From positions 45,957,473 to 46,021,472 of the forward strand of contig OX419758.1 of assembly GCA_948567375.1 (NCBI GenBank): a stretch of 64,000 bases of DNA, in the 5' to 3' direction. Positions 36,070 to 48,622 of this stretch are shown here, one piece after another (position 1 is the stretch's first letter; every line of letters starts with the position of its first letter). Both the position numbers and the translations under genes were made by a program. This DNA is from Lunularia cruciata. Its lineage: Eukaryota; Streptophyta; Marchantiopsida; Lunulariales; Lunulariaceae. The notes beneath the pieces are model-generated. The model did not search any database. It was not told where the DNA came from and worked only from the letters and a program-made list of their open reading frames with translations.

Positions 36070-38030
36070 GTGAGTTGGGATGCGAGGGGTTATGGTTTTG
36101 CAGGGATGGAGAAATATAGAAATGAACAGCATGCTTTCTCTATCTCTTTGCTGACCATTCCAAGGATACCGATCAACTCTTGGGAGTGGTTAGCTTCTCA
36201 AGTGGGTTGCATTTTGGGGTTATTTGAGACTAGCTTCCTATGTCCACATCTATTCCATAGGCTACTCCGTACACTCCATGATGAGGCTAGACAAGCTTCT
36301 TGCCTACCACTCTTGATCATTTGGCTTGTGATCCCTTTGATGAGTTAGCATGGTTTCTATTCTTCTTACTCACTTGATGGTGTCTTTGTTATGCTAGAAG
36401 GGAGATATGGGAGGGCATAAAGAGGTGATTGCTAGATTTCAGCGATTCCGAGCAAGAGATTGGATGGCTTTATAGGAGGAGTCTGTTAAGGCTGCACGTT
36501 TTAGGAGATAGGTCTTGCCACAAGATACCACAAAGTCACTCGATTACAATGATGTAGGACATTGGGTCAGGCAAGAGAGTTTAGTAGAGCAGCACAAGCA
36601 CTACATCCTTTGTCTATGGCTAGTCCTATTGATGAGACTATCTTTTCCCTAATCACTACATCCTATGGCAAGAGAGGATTACCACTAGAGGACTTAGATT
36701 ATCAGCCTGAGCATCCTTTATGTCTTGATAGGTCACTTTTTGCACAAGCATTGTAAAGTAATTCTAGCCTTTCTTCAATGGGCTTGTCAAGGATGGTATA
36801 TGAGCATCTTAAAGATTGCTTTCAAGTAGATGATCTTTCTAGTGGTTTTACCAAGTTGTTTCAGGTGGTTATAGCAATAACAAGAGGAAAAATTCCTTTG
36901 TCTGTTAGTTGGGTATTGGTAGACTTCTTGTGATGGTGAATGATATAGGAGCCATTAGACCAATTGCTATTAGAGAGATATTTTTTCATTTGGTCAGCCG
37001 CACTATTGTCCTTCATCATCATTCTCACTTTTGATAGCACCTCAATCAACAATAGTTTGGAGTAGCTACCCTTGGAGGATGTGGAGCTATATCTCTAGAC
37101 ATTAGGGCATTCTTAGATATCCATATGGAGTGGGTTGTCCTACAGGTGGATATGGAGAGTGCTTTTAGTAGTGTCCATCTTTAGAGATATTAGGGAGGTT
37201 GGTGGATCCTTAGTACGTCTTATTCCTTTTGTATGGTCTTTTATGGCTCTCTTGCTTCCCTTTACTACCAATATGGTTGTTCACAAGAGGGAGTTACCTT
37301 CTTGGAGTCAGTTGTTGGTACATATCTAGGAGACACTTTAATGGAATCCCTATTGGCCATGGCTCACTTTAGAACTCCTTATCTACTACTTTGGCCATGC
37401 CAGGTTGTCTATTTCCCTCCTTGGTAGATTGATACACACATCATGGGCCCAATAGATCAGGTTAGGTAGGCCTTTGACTACCAAGCTACATCTAGTAAGC
37501 TTGAGAGTCAAGGTATCAAAGTGCAAGGAATGGTCCCCTTTAGGTATCCCTCCCTACCTTGAGATTTTAGACAGGTATATCATATCTACAAATGGACTAC
37601 ATGTTCTTGGAGTGCCAATAAGATGTGAGGATTTTGTCAGACTCTTCTTATATTCTGCCCTTGTAGAGGATGTTCTCCATGTGATGACCTTCCATTACTA
37701 GGTGATCTGCAAGTGGCATTTGGTATATTTTCCACTAGTATTGCTTGTCGACTGACTTACTTCCTCCATATAGTTTCTCCCTCCTTGACCTTCCTATCAT
37801 GTCTAAGAGCCTTTGATAGGAGGAGTATGGGAGACTTTGGTGATATTATTGGACCAAGGACATTTGAGTGTGTGATAGGGGATTTGGCACAAAGATAAAC
37901 ATTTCTACCAATCTTATGTGGAGGGGTTTGCTTACTATCTAAGGAGGAGATGGCATCTATAGCATTTTTGGGTAGTTGGGCTATCTCAACACCCCTACTT
38001 TCCTCTCATTTTATGGTTGAAATTATGACC
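36070..38030 (+). mobile_element. LINE (non-LTR retrotransposon) relic, copy C
   Basis: The plus strand has the RT core in pieces: V-D-M-E-S-A-F-S-S-V near 37150, L-I-P-F-V-W-S-F near 37220, D-T-H-I-M-G-P at about 37440, then L-R-V-K-V-S-K-C-K-E-W. A C-terminal part runs to about 38.0 kb. Pieces are in different frames, with stops between, so it is a dead copy. The same family as copies A and B, which lie on the opposite strand. Confidence 0.75.
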
Positions 38031-39299
38031 AATGAATGTGAATTGGGTTATTGATGTCCCATAGACTATAAGGTCTAACAACTTGGATCTAAATTTTCAC
38101 CAAAATTTTACAATAGACAAAAAATTAATCCAAACCTTAAACCTTTTGGGATTGATTCATGAATAAGTTTGATTTGGTTGATGGTTTGCTTATGGGATGA
38201 GCTATCATCTCTTGTAAATTCTAAAGTGAAACCCATTAATAAAATTTTTCAATTATCATTTTGTGAGTATCCATAAAGATTTCATCAAACTTTTTATAAG
38301 GGGTTTCAATTATAAGACTTTTGAGGTTCCGTAGAATCCCAAAAAAGTTTTTACGAGTAACTTTATAAACCTTTATCGGGAAGAAAACCCTTTCTAAAAT
38401 ATTTATGGGTGCTTTACCCACAATTGTAAACCTTTTTACATGTCATGTTTTTCATGATCCATAAAATTTTATGGGTATTTTTGAGTATGAAGTGTTACGG
38501 TGTAGTCTTACAAGTCTTAAATGTACTCTAATTTTACCAAATTTAGTGGAGTTTGAAAATCTTATCAAAAGCAAAACTACACAAAAGCCCGTGCATAAAC
38601 TCAAAGATAAGTGCAATTAGCATTTCTTTGTGAGTGCAACTAGATTTCCTCTCAAGTAGCACCTTAGAGGTACTTCCTTGTGACACTTCCTTTGTCTCCA
38701 ATAAGCACATTCACAAGGAATTTTGAGAGCACTTTGTAGCACTATGTGCAGCTGCCATTATTTCCTTTCTCCAAGTAGTATATTTTTGGATTAGTAGCAC
38801 ATATCTTGTGAGGAAGTTCTTTTCTTCACATTAAAGGGCTTAGATTTAGTAGCAAATAAAAATTACCAATTATAGTGAGAGATATTTAGAGATTCTTGAA
38901 GAGAAAGGGTCTTGAGAAGTTTTGAATTTAGAATAATAGAGGGAGAGATTGCCAAGGATTCAAAAGGCTCAAAGGCTTGTAATACAATGCACAAGCACTT
39001 GCATTTTGCTTTAAAAATAGAAAAATATATCTGACTCATTATGAATGAGTCATGGAGTGAATTGGGTGAAAAATAACATGGAAGAAGGGACCAATGATGA
39101 GGACAACAAGCCTGTACATATGTTAACAAGATGGTGGGACTTTGCTATTGAAACCCAATATTTGTAACACTGGATTCAATTGTCTTGCAATATTGAATTT
39201 GTATTCAAATATTTTTGTGGATTAGATCCAAATGCCTTTAGATAATTTACTAGAATGGATATTTCTCATTCAATGCCTTGGTTGATGTAATTGAAGACC
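38031..39299. other. AT-rich DNA between LINE and Harbinger relics
   Basis: No gene was recognised. The part nearest 39.3 kb may hold the N-terminal region of the Harbinger transposase in a decayed state. Confidence 0.35.
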
Positions 39300-40330
39300 G
39301 CAATGTATTTAGAAATGCATCATGGAAGAACCAAACCCAATTTGGACACAAGTTGCACTAGCTCTTGATATGTTTGGACATCATGGAAATGAAAATTTTG
39401 TAGGGAGAGGTTTTAATATATGGGAGACTAGTGCCCGTTCTAATGTGGAATTCACTCAATGAGTTTCTACAACCATAGTTAGTATTATGAGCAACGAGGT
39501 AAAATGACATGATAAAGAGGAAAGAACTCAAATTTATTTTGTGTTTGCTGAAAAAAGCTTTCATATGTGCATGGATTAAGTGGATTCCTCTATTTCTTTT
39601 AGCTCAAAGACCAAATATTGATGGGGAGTTTTATTTTAGTAGAAAAGGATATTATTCTTTCAATGGGCAAGTGGTATATGACAACCAATGGCAGATTATT
39701 CATTTTGTTGAAGGTAAGAATATTGCTTTGTTTGACTGTATAAATTCTACAATTTAGGTGAAATTGTTCAAATTCTGTCCTTTGTTTCAAAGGTGATGAT
39801 CAAATTATGCATTTTAGGGAAGCCTCTCCAAAATAATAATATTAACATCATGTTCTTTGAATGGAACTTGGTATGCCTGGTTCTTGCCATGACATGGCAT
39901 GCTTGATAAAATCTCCTATTTGGGCAGCCTTGAACACAAGAGGAGAGTGCACTTTGTTTGACAATCGACAATACCTTTTAGGAGATTCAGGCTATGTCCC
40001 AATGAGTCACTTGGTCCACTCCTTCAAACAGACCCAATCTCATGAAAAACAAGTTTTCAACAAATGTCTTGCAAAAGCTAGAGTGGTAAACAAGCAATGT
40101 AGCATGATGCTAGAAGCAAGATAGCATTCTTTGAAAGAATTAAGGATTGAACCCAATGATCTTGGTAGAAATGAAAAGATGTTAAGATAGGTGATTGTAT
40201 GTATTATTTTACATAACTTTCTCATTAGCAGATGTGATAATTGGGTAGAAGAAGATTTAGAGATACTTGAAGAAATAGATAATGATTCAGAGCCAATAGT
40301 ATAGTACCATGGGGAGAATCAAGAGTAGAC
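39300..40330 (+). pseudogene. PIF/Harbinger transposase relic (DDE nuclease, HARBI1-like)
   Basis: The plus strand carries the hallmarks of a PIF/Harbinger nuclease: I-D-G-E-F-Y-F-S-R-K-G-Y-Y-S-F-N-G-Q-V-V near 39615-39675, H-F-V-E-G at about 39700, G-M-P-G-S-C-H-D at 39870-39893, and Y-L-L-G-D-S-G-Y followed by F-N-K-C-L-A-K-A-R-V-V near 39975-40090. HFVEG and GMPGSCHD are normally adjacent but here are about 150 bp apart and in different frames. A GTAAGA donor at 39714 hints at an intron, yet no good acceptor precedes GMPG, so a small insertion is as likely. Stop codons appear after M-L-E-A-R near 40122. Terminal inverted repeats and the usual 3-bp target site were not found. Confidence 0.8.
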
Positions 40331-40619
40331 TAGAAGTTATGCAATACACAAAAAAAATTTAGTGCATATGCTTAGAAGGCAATGAAAAATGTAATGTATT
40401 TCTGCCTCTCAAGTAATGTATTTGGAGTTGGAAAATTCTTTTGAATAGATCAGCTTGACTCAACTCGTGAGAATATTGAATTTATATTTGTCTTTGTAAT
40501 ATATTTGATTTAAAATGTGTTTTTCATATTCCAATTATGATATGACATAGTTAGGAGTTTAGAATTGTCCAAATTGGTTCTAGTTCTAGTTTGGACTGGT
40601 ATAATTATAGAAGTTTGGA

Positions 40620-40985
40620 GTTCCCATCTAGTTTAGTTGAGAAAGATTTCAAGAAGAGTTTCTTTGGAGTTTTGGGAGAGCTTTCCTCATAGTTCCAGAT
40701 TCATCTAGTTTAGTTTTGAAGATCAAGAAGAGCTTGTTTGGAGTTTGGTATAGGTGTCAAGGAGAGAAAGAGAAGGGAGTTCAAGGAACACAATTCAAGT
40801 TATGGATTTGTCTAGTTTAGTTTGGGAAGAGTTCAAGAAGAGTTTGTTTCATAAGAGATTTTGGTATATAGATACATTGAGAACAAGATGCACATTCAAG
40901 GGCCATAGTTTGAGTTTAAGGATAGGGTCTAGTTTAGTTTATGATAGAGAGAGAAAGAAGAGTTTAAAGACAACCAGCAGATTTC
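40620..40985 (+). repeat. Degenerate tandem repeats with TCTAGTTTAGTT
   Basis: Four diverged units at about 40628, 40692, 40808 and 40928 share (A/G)TCTAGTTTAGTT followed by GAAGA and CAAGAAGAG(T/C)TTG. Purine-rich on the plus strand. The rest of 40331-41726 contains no recognisable gene. Confidence 0.55.
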
Positions 40986-41998
40986 AGAGATTTTGAAGTA
41001 CAAGATCTTAGAGAAGAGAAGTGGATCAAAATACATTTGAACCGATTGCAGCAATAGGTTTGATTTAGGATGTTGGAAGTTTAGGGTAACTAAGAAGCAA
41101 TTTCATTAGAGTGGGATTTTGGAATTTTGGAGGAGAGTGGAAGTACAAGAACCTTGGGAGGGAGGAAAGTGGATCAAACCATTTGTAGAAACAAAGGGAT
41201 CAAAAGAGAGTGTAGGTTCAAGGAGAGAGTTTGGGAAAAAGATATCACTGATTGGGAGTGTTAAGAAAGATGGAAAGAAGAAACAAGAAAGAAAGAGAGG
41301 GTTGGACTGATGAAAGAAGGAGCTCGGGTTGAAGTGTTCTAGAGTTTTTTTTGTCAAAGCACATGTCAAATTTCAAACTCTTTGGCACTTGATTTATTGG
41401 TTAGAATGGATATTTATCAAAGAAACCACAATCAAGCAGGTGAAACCAGAGAAGTGCCATAATCCATACACTCATTAATAATATGCCATTTATAACATGA
41501 TGTTAGATGGACAAAGAACAAATACAAAGTGCAGCAAAGAAGTTTTAGGAAGCGGATTTGGATTCCCTTAGACTCACTGTTGCTCTTGGGATAGAATATC
41601 CCAAGCCTCACTAGAGTAATAGCTTTTATAAATTTTTGGCACATGCAAAAATATTCTATTGAAATCAGAATATTCTTTTTATTCTTTTGAATTATAAGCA
41701 TGATTTTCTCACAGCCACCCAAAACACACTACATGGCCTGAGCGCAAACCTAAGGGTGGTTTGCACAGTTGGGCACAAACCATATTGCAAGGATTTGTGC
41801 CATGGTGCACAATTATGGTTTGTGCTCCATGACAATCAATTGTGGCCATGCAAACCACCCTTAGGTTGTGGTTTGCACTACACCTATGGTGCAAACCACA
41901 CTTGTGGTAGGGTTGAAAAACACATAATACACGTTACCTTTGTGGGTTTAGTACTCTATTTAGTCAAATCAAAACTAGTTGATTAGATATTGATATTG

Positions 41999-42589
41999 TG
42001 TAATGTTCCAAGGACAGGAGAGCTCACAGGAGAAAACCCAAAAGAAGAAACACAAAGCTTCACAATAAAAACTTTGATGCACCAAAAGAGCATCTTGTCT
42101 TTAAACAAGAGGGTTCTCTCAAAGAAAGCTCCACCTTTGGATTAGATGTACAGATTTGTGACATGTCAGCAAGCTTTATCCTTAGATTAGTTGCATACAT
42201 GGGTGACATGTAGGTTCTAGTCCTATCTAGTTGGTCAAACAAGCTTTGACTAGAGGGAATCTTTAGGGAATCTTCATGTAGGAATCTCAAAATCACATGG
42301 TTGAGGTACCATTAGAAAGCTATCAATGAGAGAAATAGTGGGAGAGAAAGCTAGTCTTGTTTTCCATCGAGGAGAAAATCTGCACATTTTTAGATAATTC
42401 ATCTATTTAGGCCTCCAAAATTGGCTTTGAAGGTTTTCAGGCTATTTTTAGCTTCTACCCTATTAGTAGAAGTATAAGTATTGGTGATACCTCTATCTAA
42501 TCTACTTAGTCCATCATATATAACATCCTTTCAGATGTAACCAAACCAATTTTCACCTCTAGATAAGATGTCTAGCTATTGATATTACA
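41999..42589. mobile_element. Solo LTR with perfect target duplication TATTG
   Basis: A 591-bp LTR beginning TGTAATGTTCCAAGGA and ending GATATTACA, of the same family as the other LTRs in the window. TATTG occurs directly before (41994-41998) and after (42590-42594). It has no internal region, so LTR-LTR recombination removed the element body. Confidence 0.93.
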
Positions 42590-42615
42590 TATTGTGTTTG
42601 ATCAATGTTGTGTAG

Positions 42616-45260
42616 GTGTACTTGTGCATGGAATTTGTAAGCATGTGGGATACGGAGACACATAGTGGAAGAGTGAGAGGAAGAAAGTTTGTGCTTAATT
42701 TTGATCATATCAAAGAAGTATTTTATTTGCCTAGGGGTAGCAATCCAAGGAAGAAGATAGGTCCACAAAGCATGGTTGTAGATTGGTTTCCTATAAGAGA
42801 TAACACAACTAAGAGATATCTAGCTATACAATGTGCATATTCTGCATTTTGTCCTTTCTTCTAGTTATTGTGTTCATTTCTCATCCCTTCTTGGCATCCC
42901 CAAGCTGTACATGGGAATATTATTCTCATAGTGAAGAGTAAACTATCTCTATCTCTGGGTATTGATTATGATTGGGTAGAGCTCATACTACTTGTTATTG
43001 AGGTTGAGTTAGTTGTCATTCGGAGGCAAATTGCCAATGCAGATGGTCAACAATTTTATGTTACTCATGTAGAGCAGATCCTTACTCACTTTTTATGGAG
43101 AAAGGATTAGTGTGTGAAGATGAGCTTGTATATGGCCTTGGTCTACCGCTTGAGGAGTCTACGTCAATGAAGGGAGCTTGGATGACAATATAGATCAAGA
43201 TGAATGAGAGTATGGATACATCTACTTTAGTTTTCATATGTGAGGGATCTCTTTCTTCAAATGAGTTCTACTTTCAAATACTATTGAGTAAACATGTATT
43301 AATTATTTCTTGGTGGATTCATTATGGAGTTTACATGTTGCTTTTACTTAGTGTGCATTGCTTCATATAATCATGATGGAGTTTGATTTTTTTTCATTAC
43401 TTTTGTATACCATGTGTTCTTGGTGACCACTTGGAGGAACATGATGAAGGGAGGAGAGGAGATATTGAGCAAGATAAGCATGAGCATGGAAGGAGAGAAG
43501 AGGTTGAGCCACCATCATTACTAGACTATATGTCTCATCGTGTGAGTTTGCATGCAATGGTAGATGTAGAGGAGTGTAGGGCAGATATGGAAGGGTCTAA
43601 TATACCTTTAGAGGAGCAACTTCTGATTGAGAAAGTTAGACTACTTGAATTAGAGTTTATAGTGAAGACTTGAGAGAGGATACTAGTAAAAAAGGAGGAG
43701 CAATTATGAATAGAGGAGCATATTTTGATGGAGAAGGAAACAAACCTTGCAAAACAAGAGGTGCATTTGTGTTTAGAAGAAAAATTCTACTTATGGGAGA
43801 TTAATAGAATTGGTTAAAGTGATTCAAGAGAAGGAGGATGCGTATAGAGCTCAAGTTGAGAGAGTTGTGGAGTTGGATAAACTTGTTAGTGTGAAATGTG
43901 AGAAGTTGGCAAAATTGGATGTACTCTGTTAAAGATAGAGATCTTATGGCAGAAGGGTTAAGACTTGAGGAGATCTCTTACCTTCGAGAGTTTACTATTA
44001 CTATGGAGATTTTGGAGAGGACCCAAAGTACTTTATCTGAGACTAGGTCTTAGTTAGATGCACTTAAGGAGGCATCTCTACTCCTCATGAGGCTACCAAG
44101 TGGTTGGAGAATAAGATGTCACAATACTCTTGGGGGTTTCTACCTATAGATATTGAAACTCAAATAGAAGAGCATCACTTTGGTAGAAGTAGGAGAGCTC
44201 CTCAATGGATTGAGGTTGGACACCTTGATGAGTCCGGATTCCACCTATAGATGTTGGAACTCAAACAGAAGAGCATCACTCTAGTAGGAAAGTTCCTTCT
44301 CGGGTTGGATTGGACAGCCTGATGAGTCCACACATGAGGTTGGCCAAGGAGAGACTAGTGAACCTCACAATAATATGAGAAGAAGAGCCACTTGTGCCAC
44401 TTAGATGTTATTGATTTTCATCAATATCTAAAGAGGAGCCTTATTTATGTATAGAGGAGAATATTTTAGCATGGCAACCTTGTACTTTGGAAGATCTTGC
44501 AACCCCTCCTCTCAGATTCAAAGGTACTTTTAGAGGACATGTAGTGGCTACAAGAGAGGCATGTATCCTTGAAGGATGAGGTATATTGGCAATTGAGGGA
44601 GAGGATGATCATATCTAGAGCTTTCATCCTGTGTATTCTTTTTCACATTGATATGAGGCAAAAAATCATTGTACTTGATATGAGTTGCTTTGTAGATATT
44701 AGAGTTCCACAAAGACCAAGATTCTTGTAGTGGTGCAGTGATACCTAAAGGAGAAGATGGAGCTCATATAGAGCATGAAGTACATTATGGTATATTCTAC
44801 AACCTAGCATTAAGGAGTTCATGGAGTATTGTGTCAAGCCCTCTGAGGTTGTACTTTGGACTAGTTGTCCAAAGAAGGAGGTGTGAACACTATTGCAATC
44901 TCTGTGGGACCACTACTTGTTACCTCTTGAAGTACAAACCAATTCTAGACTATTGGCTTGCTTCTCTAAAATGGATGGATTTATTGATGAGTATAGAGGT
45001 TCCATGGTTAGACCTTATAGTACATTTATATTTTCAGGTTTTTCTATTAGAGATATATTTGTTGTGGATGGCAATGCTTTATCTTAATAGAACCATCTTC
45101 ACGGTGCTATTCATCCTCCTAAATGTTCTCCTTGTCATACACTTGTCACTTCATATACTCCATTGTTATATATCCTTGTAGCCTCTTCCCCTCTTGCTTT
45201 AGAGAATTTTTAGAGAATGAGTGAGTCTGAGGTAGATTTAGAGATTATGTCTCTGACCCT
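42616..45260 (+). other. Broken, unrecognised reading frames
   Basis: Frames at 42616-42864, 42868-43110, 43383-43673 and 44738-45181 may descend from one decayed plus-strand gene of a mobile element. The first contains F-D-H-I-K-E-V-F-Y-L-P-R, vaguely like capsid or plant-mobile-domain starts. The third and its continuation are rich in Glu, Lys and Leu (coiled-coil-like). I assign no function. Confidence 0.25.
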
Positions 45261-45873
45261 TATTATCTATTGGGAGTATGTTTTAGTGAGCCAAAAGGCA
45301 TCCTTGTGAAAAGAGATGGATGTGGTGTTATAGCTCTTTTTTTATATGTCATATTCTTTTATGCGCTCATAGAATGCACAAGAGCAGCATTGTGCAACTT
45401 CCATAGCTTAGTTAATATGTACTTTACTACCACAAACATTGTTGTTATTACATATTCATTTTCACTTAACATACATTTTCATTTTCACTTTGCTTTACTT
45501 AACTTTACATTATTCATGCAGTATATATGTGGGGTAGTGGTTGTTTCAAAATGATCATGTATGTATTAAGTATTATCAATGCATTTTTTTAATATGTATA
45601 ATGCCACTAGCAATCTTGAGTTCTTGTCTTGCAAACCATTTAATTCTTGCCTACCTGCAAAATGTTGAGTTATTGCAGTGCAAGCCATTGGTTCAAATGT
45701 TACACAAACCACACTGAGCTTTGCACGCCATGGTTTGCATAGTGCTGTGCAAACCGGCATTGCCCAAACCACCTACTACACAAGTTTGTGCAGCTGCCCA
45801 AACTTATGTGAGGTTTCCTAAGATTGTGCAGCACAAACCTCCAAACCGATGGTGGTTTGTGCAAGTTTGAGTG

Positions 45874-46644
45874 GCCCAACTTCCAACTGCTTGTTTGGGA
45901 GAGCTTGGTTTTTGTGTTTTTGGTAGCTTGGTTCTATTGGTTGTTTTGGTTACTTGTAACACATTCACTCTCATATGTTCAATCTCATTGAGCATAAAAT
46001 CACAATCAAACAATAATAATAATCTAAAAAATTCAATTTATAAAACAGTGCAACACAAGTGGCTATGTTATATATACATATATGTGTACACAAAATTTAT
46101 ATAACATGAAATTTTACATAAATCATATTAAATATCTCACTCTCAATGTCAACCTACTCACTCGAGTATTGGTGTCATACTAGTGTCATACAAATATTCA
46201 TTCACTCTCAATGTCAACTCACTCTCTCTATGTCACGTGAGCATTTGTTCCTAGTTTCTTGCCTTCATTTCCACTCATTGTCATTCCTACTACCTTGTGT
46301 TGTGTAAACTAGCACAAGGAATTTAGTAATCTATACTATAACTATTAAATGACCCATCACTACCAATAGGATTTATTTGAGAGAGTGTTGTAATAATACT
46401 CTTGATTTCATCATGTGTTTTTCATGCTCTTGTTAATTCTGGTGTAACTAAGTATAATTTTTTTGGATTTGGCAGTTCTTTCTTTGATTGGATGTTTCTC
46501 CATCTTTGATCCTATTTCTTTGCACAAAATAGATTATCAGAGTCAACTTTCCTTTGATGCATTTCAATTTTTGCTAGTTTCAATGCTTTGATCTTAGCCA
46601 TCTTGCCCCTTTCTCTAGCTTCTAAAGACTCACTTCTCAACTTG
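45874..46644. other. Intergenic DNA
   Basis: AT-rich, with a short run of TATATACATATATGTGTA at about 46068. No gene was recognised. Confidence 0.4.
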
Positions 46645-47232
46645 TGTAATGTTCCAAGGACATGAGAACCCCCAAGAGAAACACAAGAGAAACACAAGGC
46701 TTTACTCCTCAATACTCCAATGCCCCAAAAAGTACCTTGTCTTTATTATATAGCAAGAATATCCACCTAAAGCGAGCTCTACCCTTGGATCAGATATATG
46801 GATTAGTGACATGTCAGCAAGCTCCACCTTTAGATTAGTTGCATGGATTGGTGACATGTCAATCCTTGTCCTATATGGTTGTCAAACAAGTTTGATTAGA
46901 GGGAATCTTTGAGGAATCTTCTTGTAAGAAGCTCAGAACAACATGGGTGAGGTACCATCAGAAAGCTCTCAATGAGACAAACAAGGAGAGGAGAAGGCAA
47001 CACTTCTTTTTAAATGGAGAGAATCTTTTATCTTTCTAGGCCTAATTCATCCATTTGGATCTCCAAAATGGCTCTAAAGTTTTTAAGGTGTTTTTGGTCT
47101 CTACACTATTAGTGGAATTACTCTTTTAGTTACACCTCTATATGATCTACTAGACCATTATGTATAACATCCTTTTAGATATTACCAAGCCAATTTCCAT
47201 CTCTAATAATATGTGTAGCTAATGGTATTACA
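46645..47232. mobile_element. Solo LTR with perfect target duplication ACTTG
   Basis: A 588-bp LTR beginning TGTAATGTTCCAAGGAC and ending GGTATTACA. ACTTG lies directly before (46640-46644) and after (47233-47237). The internal landmarks are the same as in the 42.0 kb copy, including GTGACATGTC twice. Confidence 0.93.
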
Positions 47233-48560
47233 ACTTGCTATTATTAGCTAGCTAAATCATGAGATAAAGTAGCAATTGCCAAAGAAATTGGATGAATTTT
47301 AGAAATTAGCTTTCACTTCCTTGTTTCATCTTTCTCCTTTGAAACTGCATTGTGTTTCTCCTTCTCCTTGGATGAAAATGCAATCTCCTTTGGTGCTTTT
47401 GTAGCCTCATCTTCTAAAACTTCTCTAATATCCTCCTGTACTTTTGCTCTTAGCTCTTGTCCTCTCAAGAGCTCTTGATCTCAAGAGCTTTTGAACTCAA
47501 GAGCTCAAAGAAGGATGCTCTTTCTCTTGTGCTCTTGGTTCTTGTGCTCTTGATCCTCCACTTGGACAATAATTATCTTCTTCTCCTTCCTACTCCTCAT
47601 GCACTCTTTATAAGCATGGATTGTTCTCCAATTCAAGTTCAAGTCTTCCTTCTCCTTCTAAAACAAACACAAATGTAGCAAATTCTTTTTCAAACTTGCT
47701 CAACATTGAATCTTCATTCAAGGGTTCTTGTCTACTTAGTATGGAAAATGTAAAGGAGATGCAGCCCCATGGATTTCTTTCTCCCAATTCTTCTTCACTA
47801 GTGTGAGCTTGAACAAAGCGGTGGATGATTGTAACATCCTTGATGATAATAACATCATGTTTATCAATACTACCACCAATACTCACAAGAGCTAGAGGAG
47901 AAATGTTAGCTCAGCCATTGAACATTACATCCATCCTATCAAAATACAAATAGAGATAGTCCAATTTATTTTCTATCATTTTCCATCCTCACTTTAACTC
48001 TCTCATGGTTAGTCCCTCTCCTATTTTATCAAATTTCCAATCTTGAGCATCTTTATATGACTTCATGTACCGTGCATACTTCTTGCAAAGCTTTTTACCA
48101 TTCATGGTAGAAGGGAATCCTATTCCATGGCGTACAAGGTAAGTAGTCATATAACTAAAAGTTGTAGTTTTCTACACATATCTCTTATAATTCCTACCAT
48201 GAATTTGACTAAAATGTTTTAGATCATCCAAATAGTCTAATATCTTAGCGTAAGAATGAGAAACCATCTTGAACCTATTGTCATCACCCTTAACTCCTTT
48301 GCTAGCTCACTTTTCTTGTTTGTTAGCTCTTATGGATGTGGATATGGATGCATGTGTTCCCTTACTAGTGATAGTGAACGTGGGTACTGAAGTCACCATT
48401 TTCTCAAGTAATTCTTGAATTTAGAGAGCAAGCAATGTAAGAGGTGCAAATGTGAATTGAGGCGCTTCAACCTAACACTTGTAGAATTGAAGCATGGAAC
48501 ATGAACATGAGAATCTCCAATACTTTCCATCTCAATCCTCAAGTGAGCACCAAATTTCAA
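47233..48560. other. Intergenic DNA, possible gag-like remnants
   Basis: No gene was supported. A patch at 47450-47560 repeats CTCAAGAGCTC/CTCTTG words. The minus strand is rich in short frames without domains. Confidence 0.35.
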
Positions 48561-48622
48561 GCACCTAGGTTCAATTTTGCCATGCATAGAGTTACATGCA
48601 TGGCAAAATTGAATCTAGGTGC
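48561..48622. repeat. Hairpin with 27-bp arms and 8-nt loop
   Basis: Arms 48561-48587 and 48596-48622 pair with one mismatch (a G-U pair if transcribed). Inner words are GCCATGCAT and ATGCATGGC. A third, diverged partial copy of the arm follows at about 48650-48672. It could be a foldback element or small-RNA precursor. Confidence 0.85.

Larger units (their letters stand above)
41727..45873. mobile_element. Possible DNA transposon bounded by GGTTTGTGC subterminal repeats
   Basis: Two clusters of the motif GGTTTGTGC / GCACAAACC in both orientations lie at 41745-41905 and 45630-45860, with about eight copies each. The left one starts just after CACTA (41727) and the right one ends with GAGTG (45873). 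Subterminal motif arrays in both orientations are typical of CACTA and hAT elements. The 4.1 kb enclosed holds a solo LTR and unrecognised frames, including a coiled-coil-like Glu/Lys/Leu-rich one at 43383-43673. No transposase was recognised and no target duplication was seen. Confidence 0.35.
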
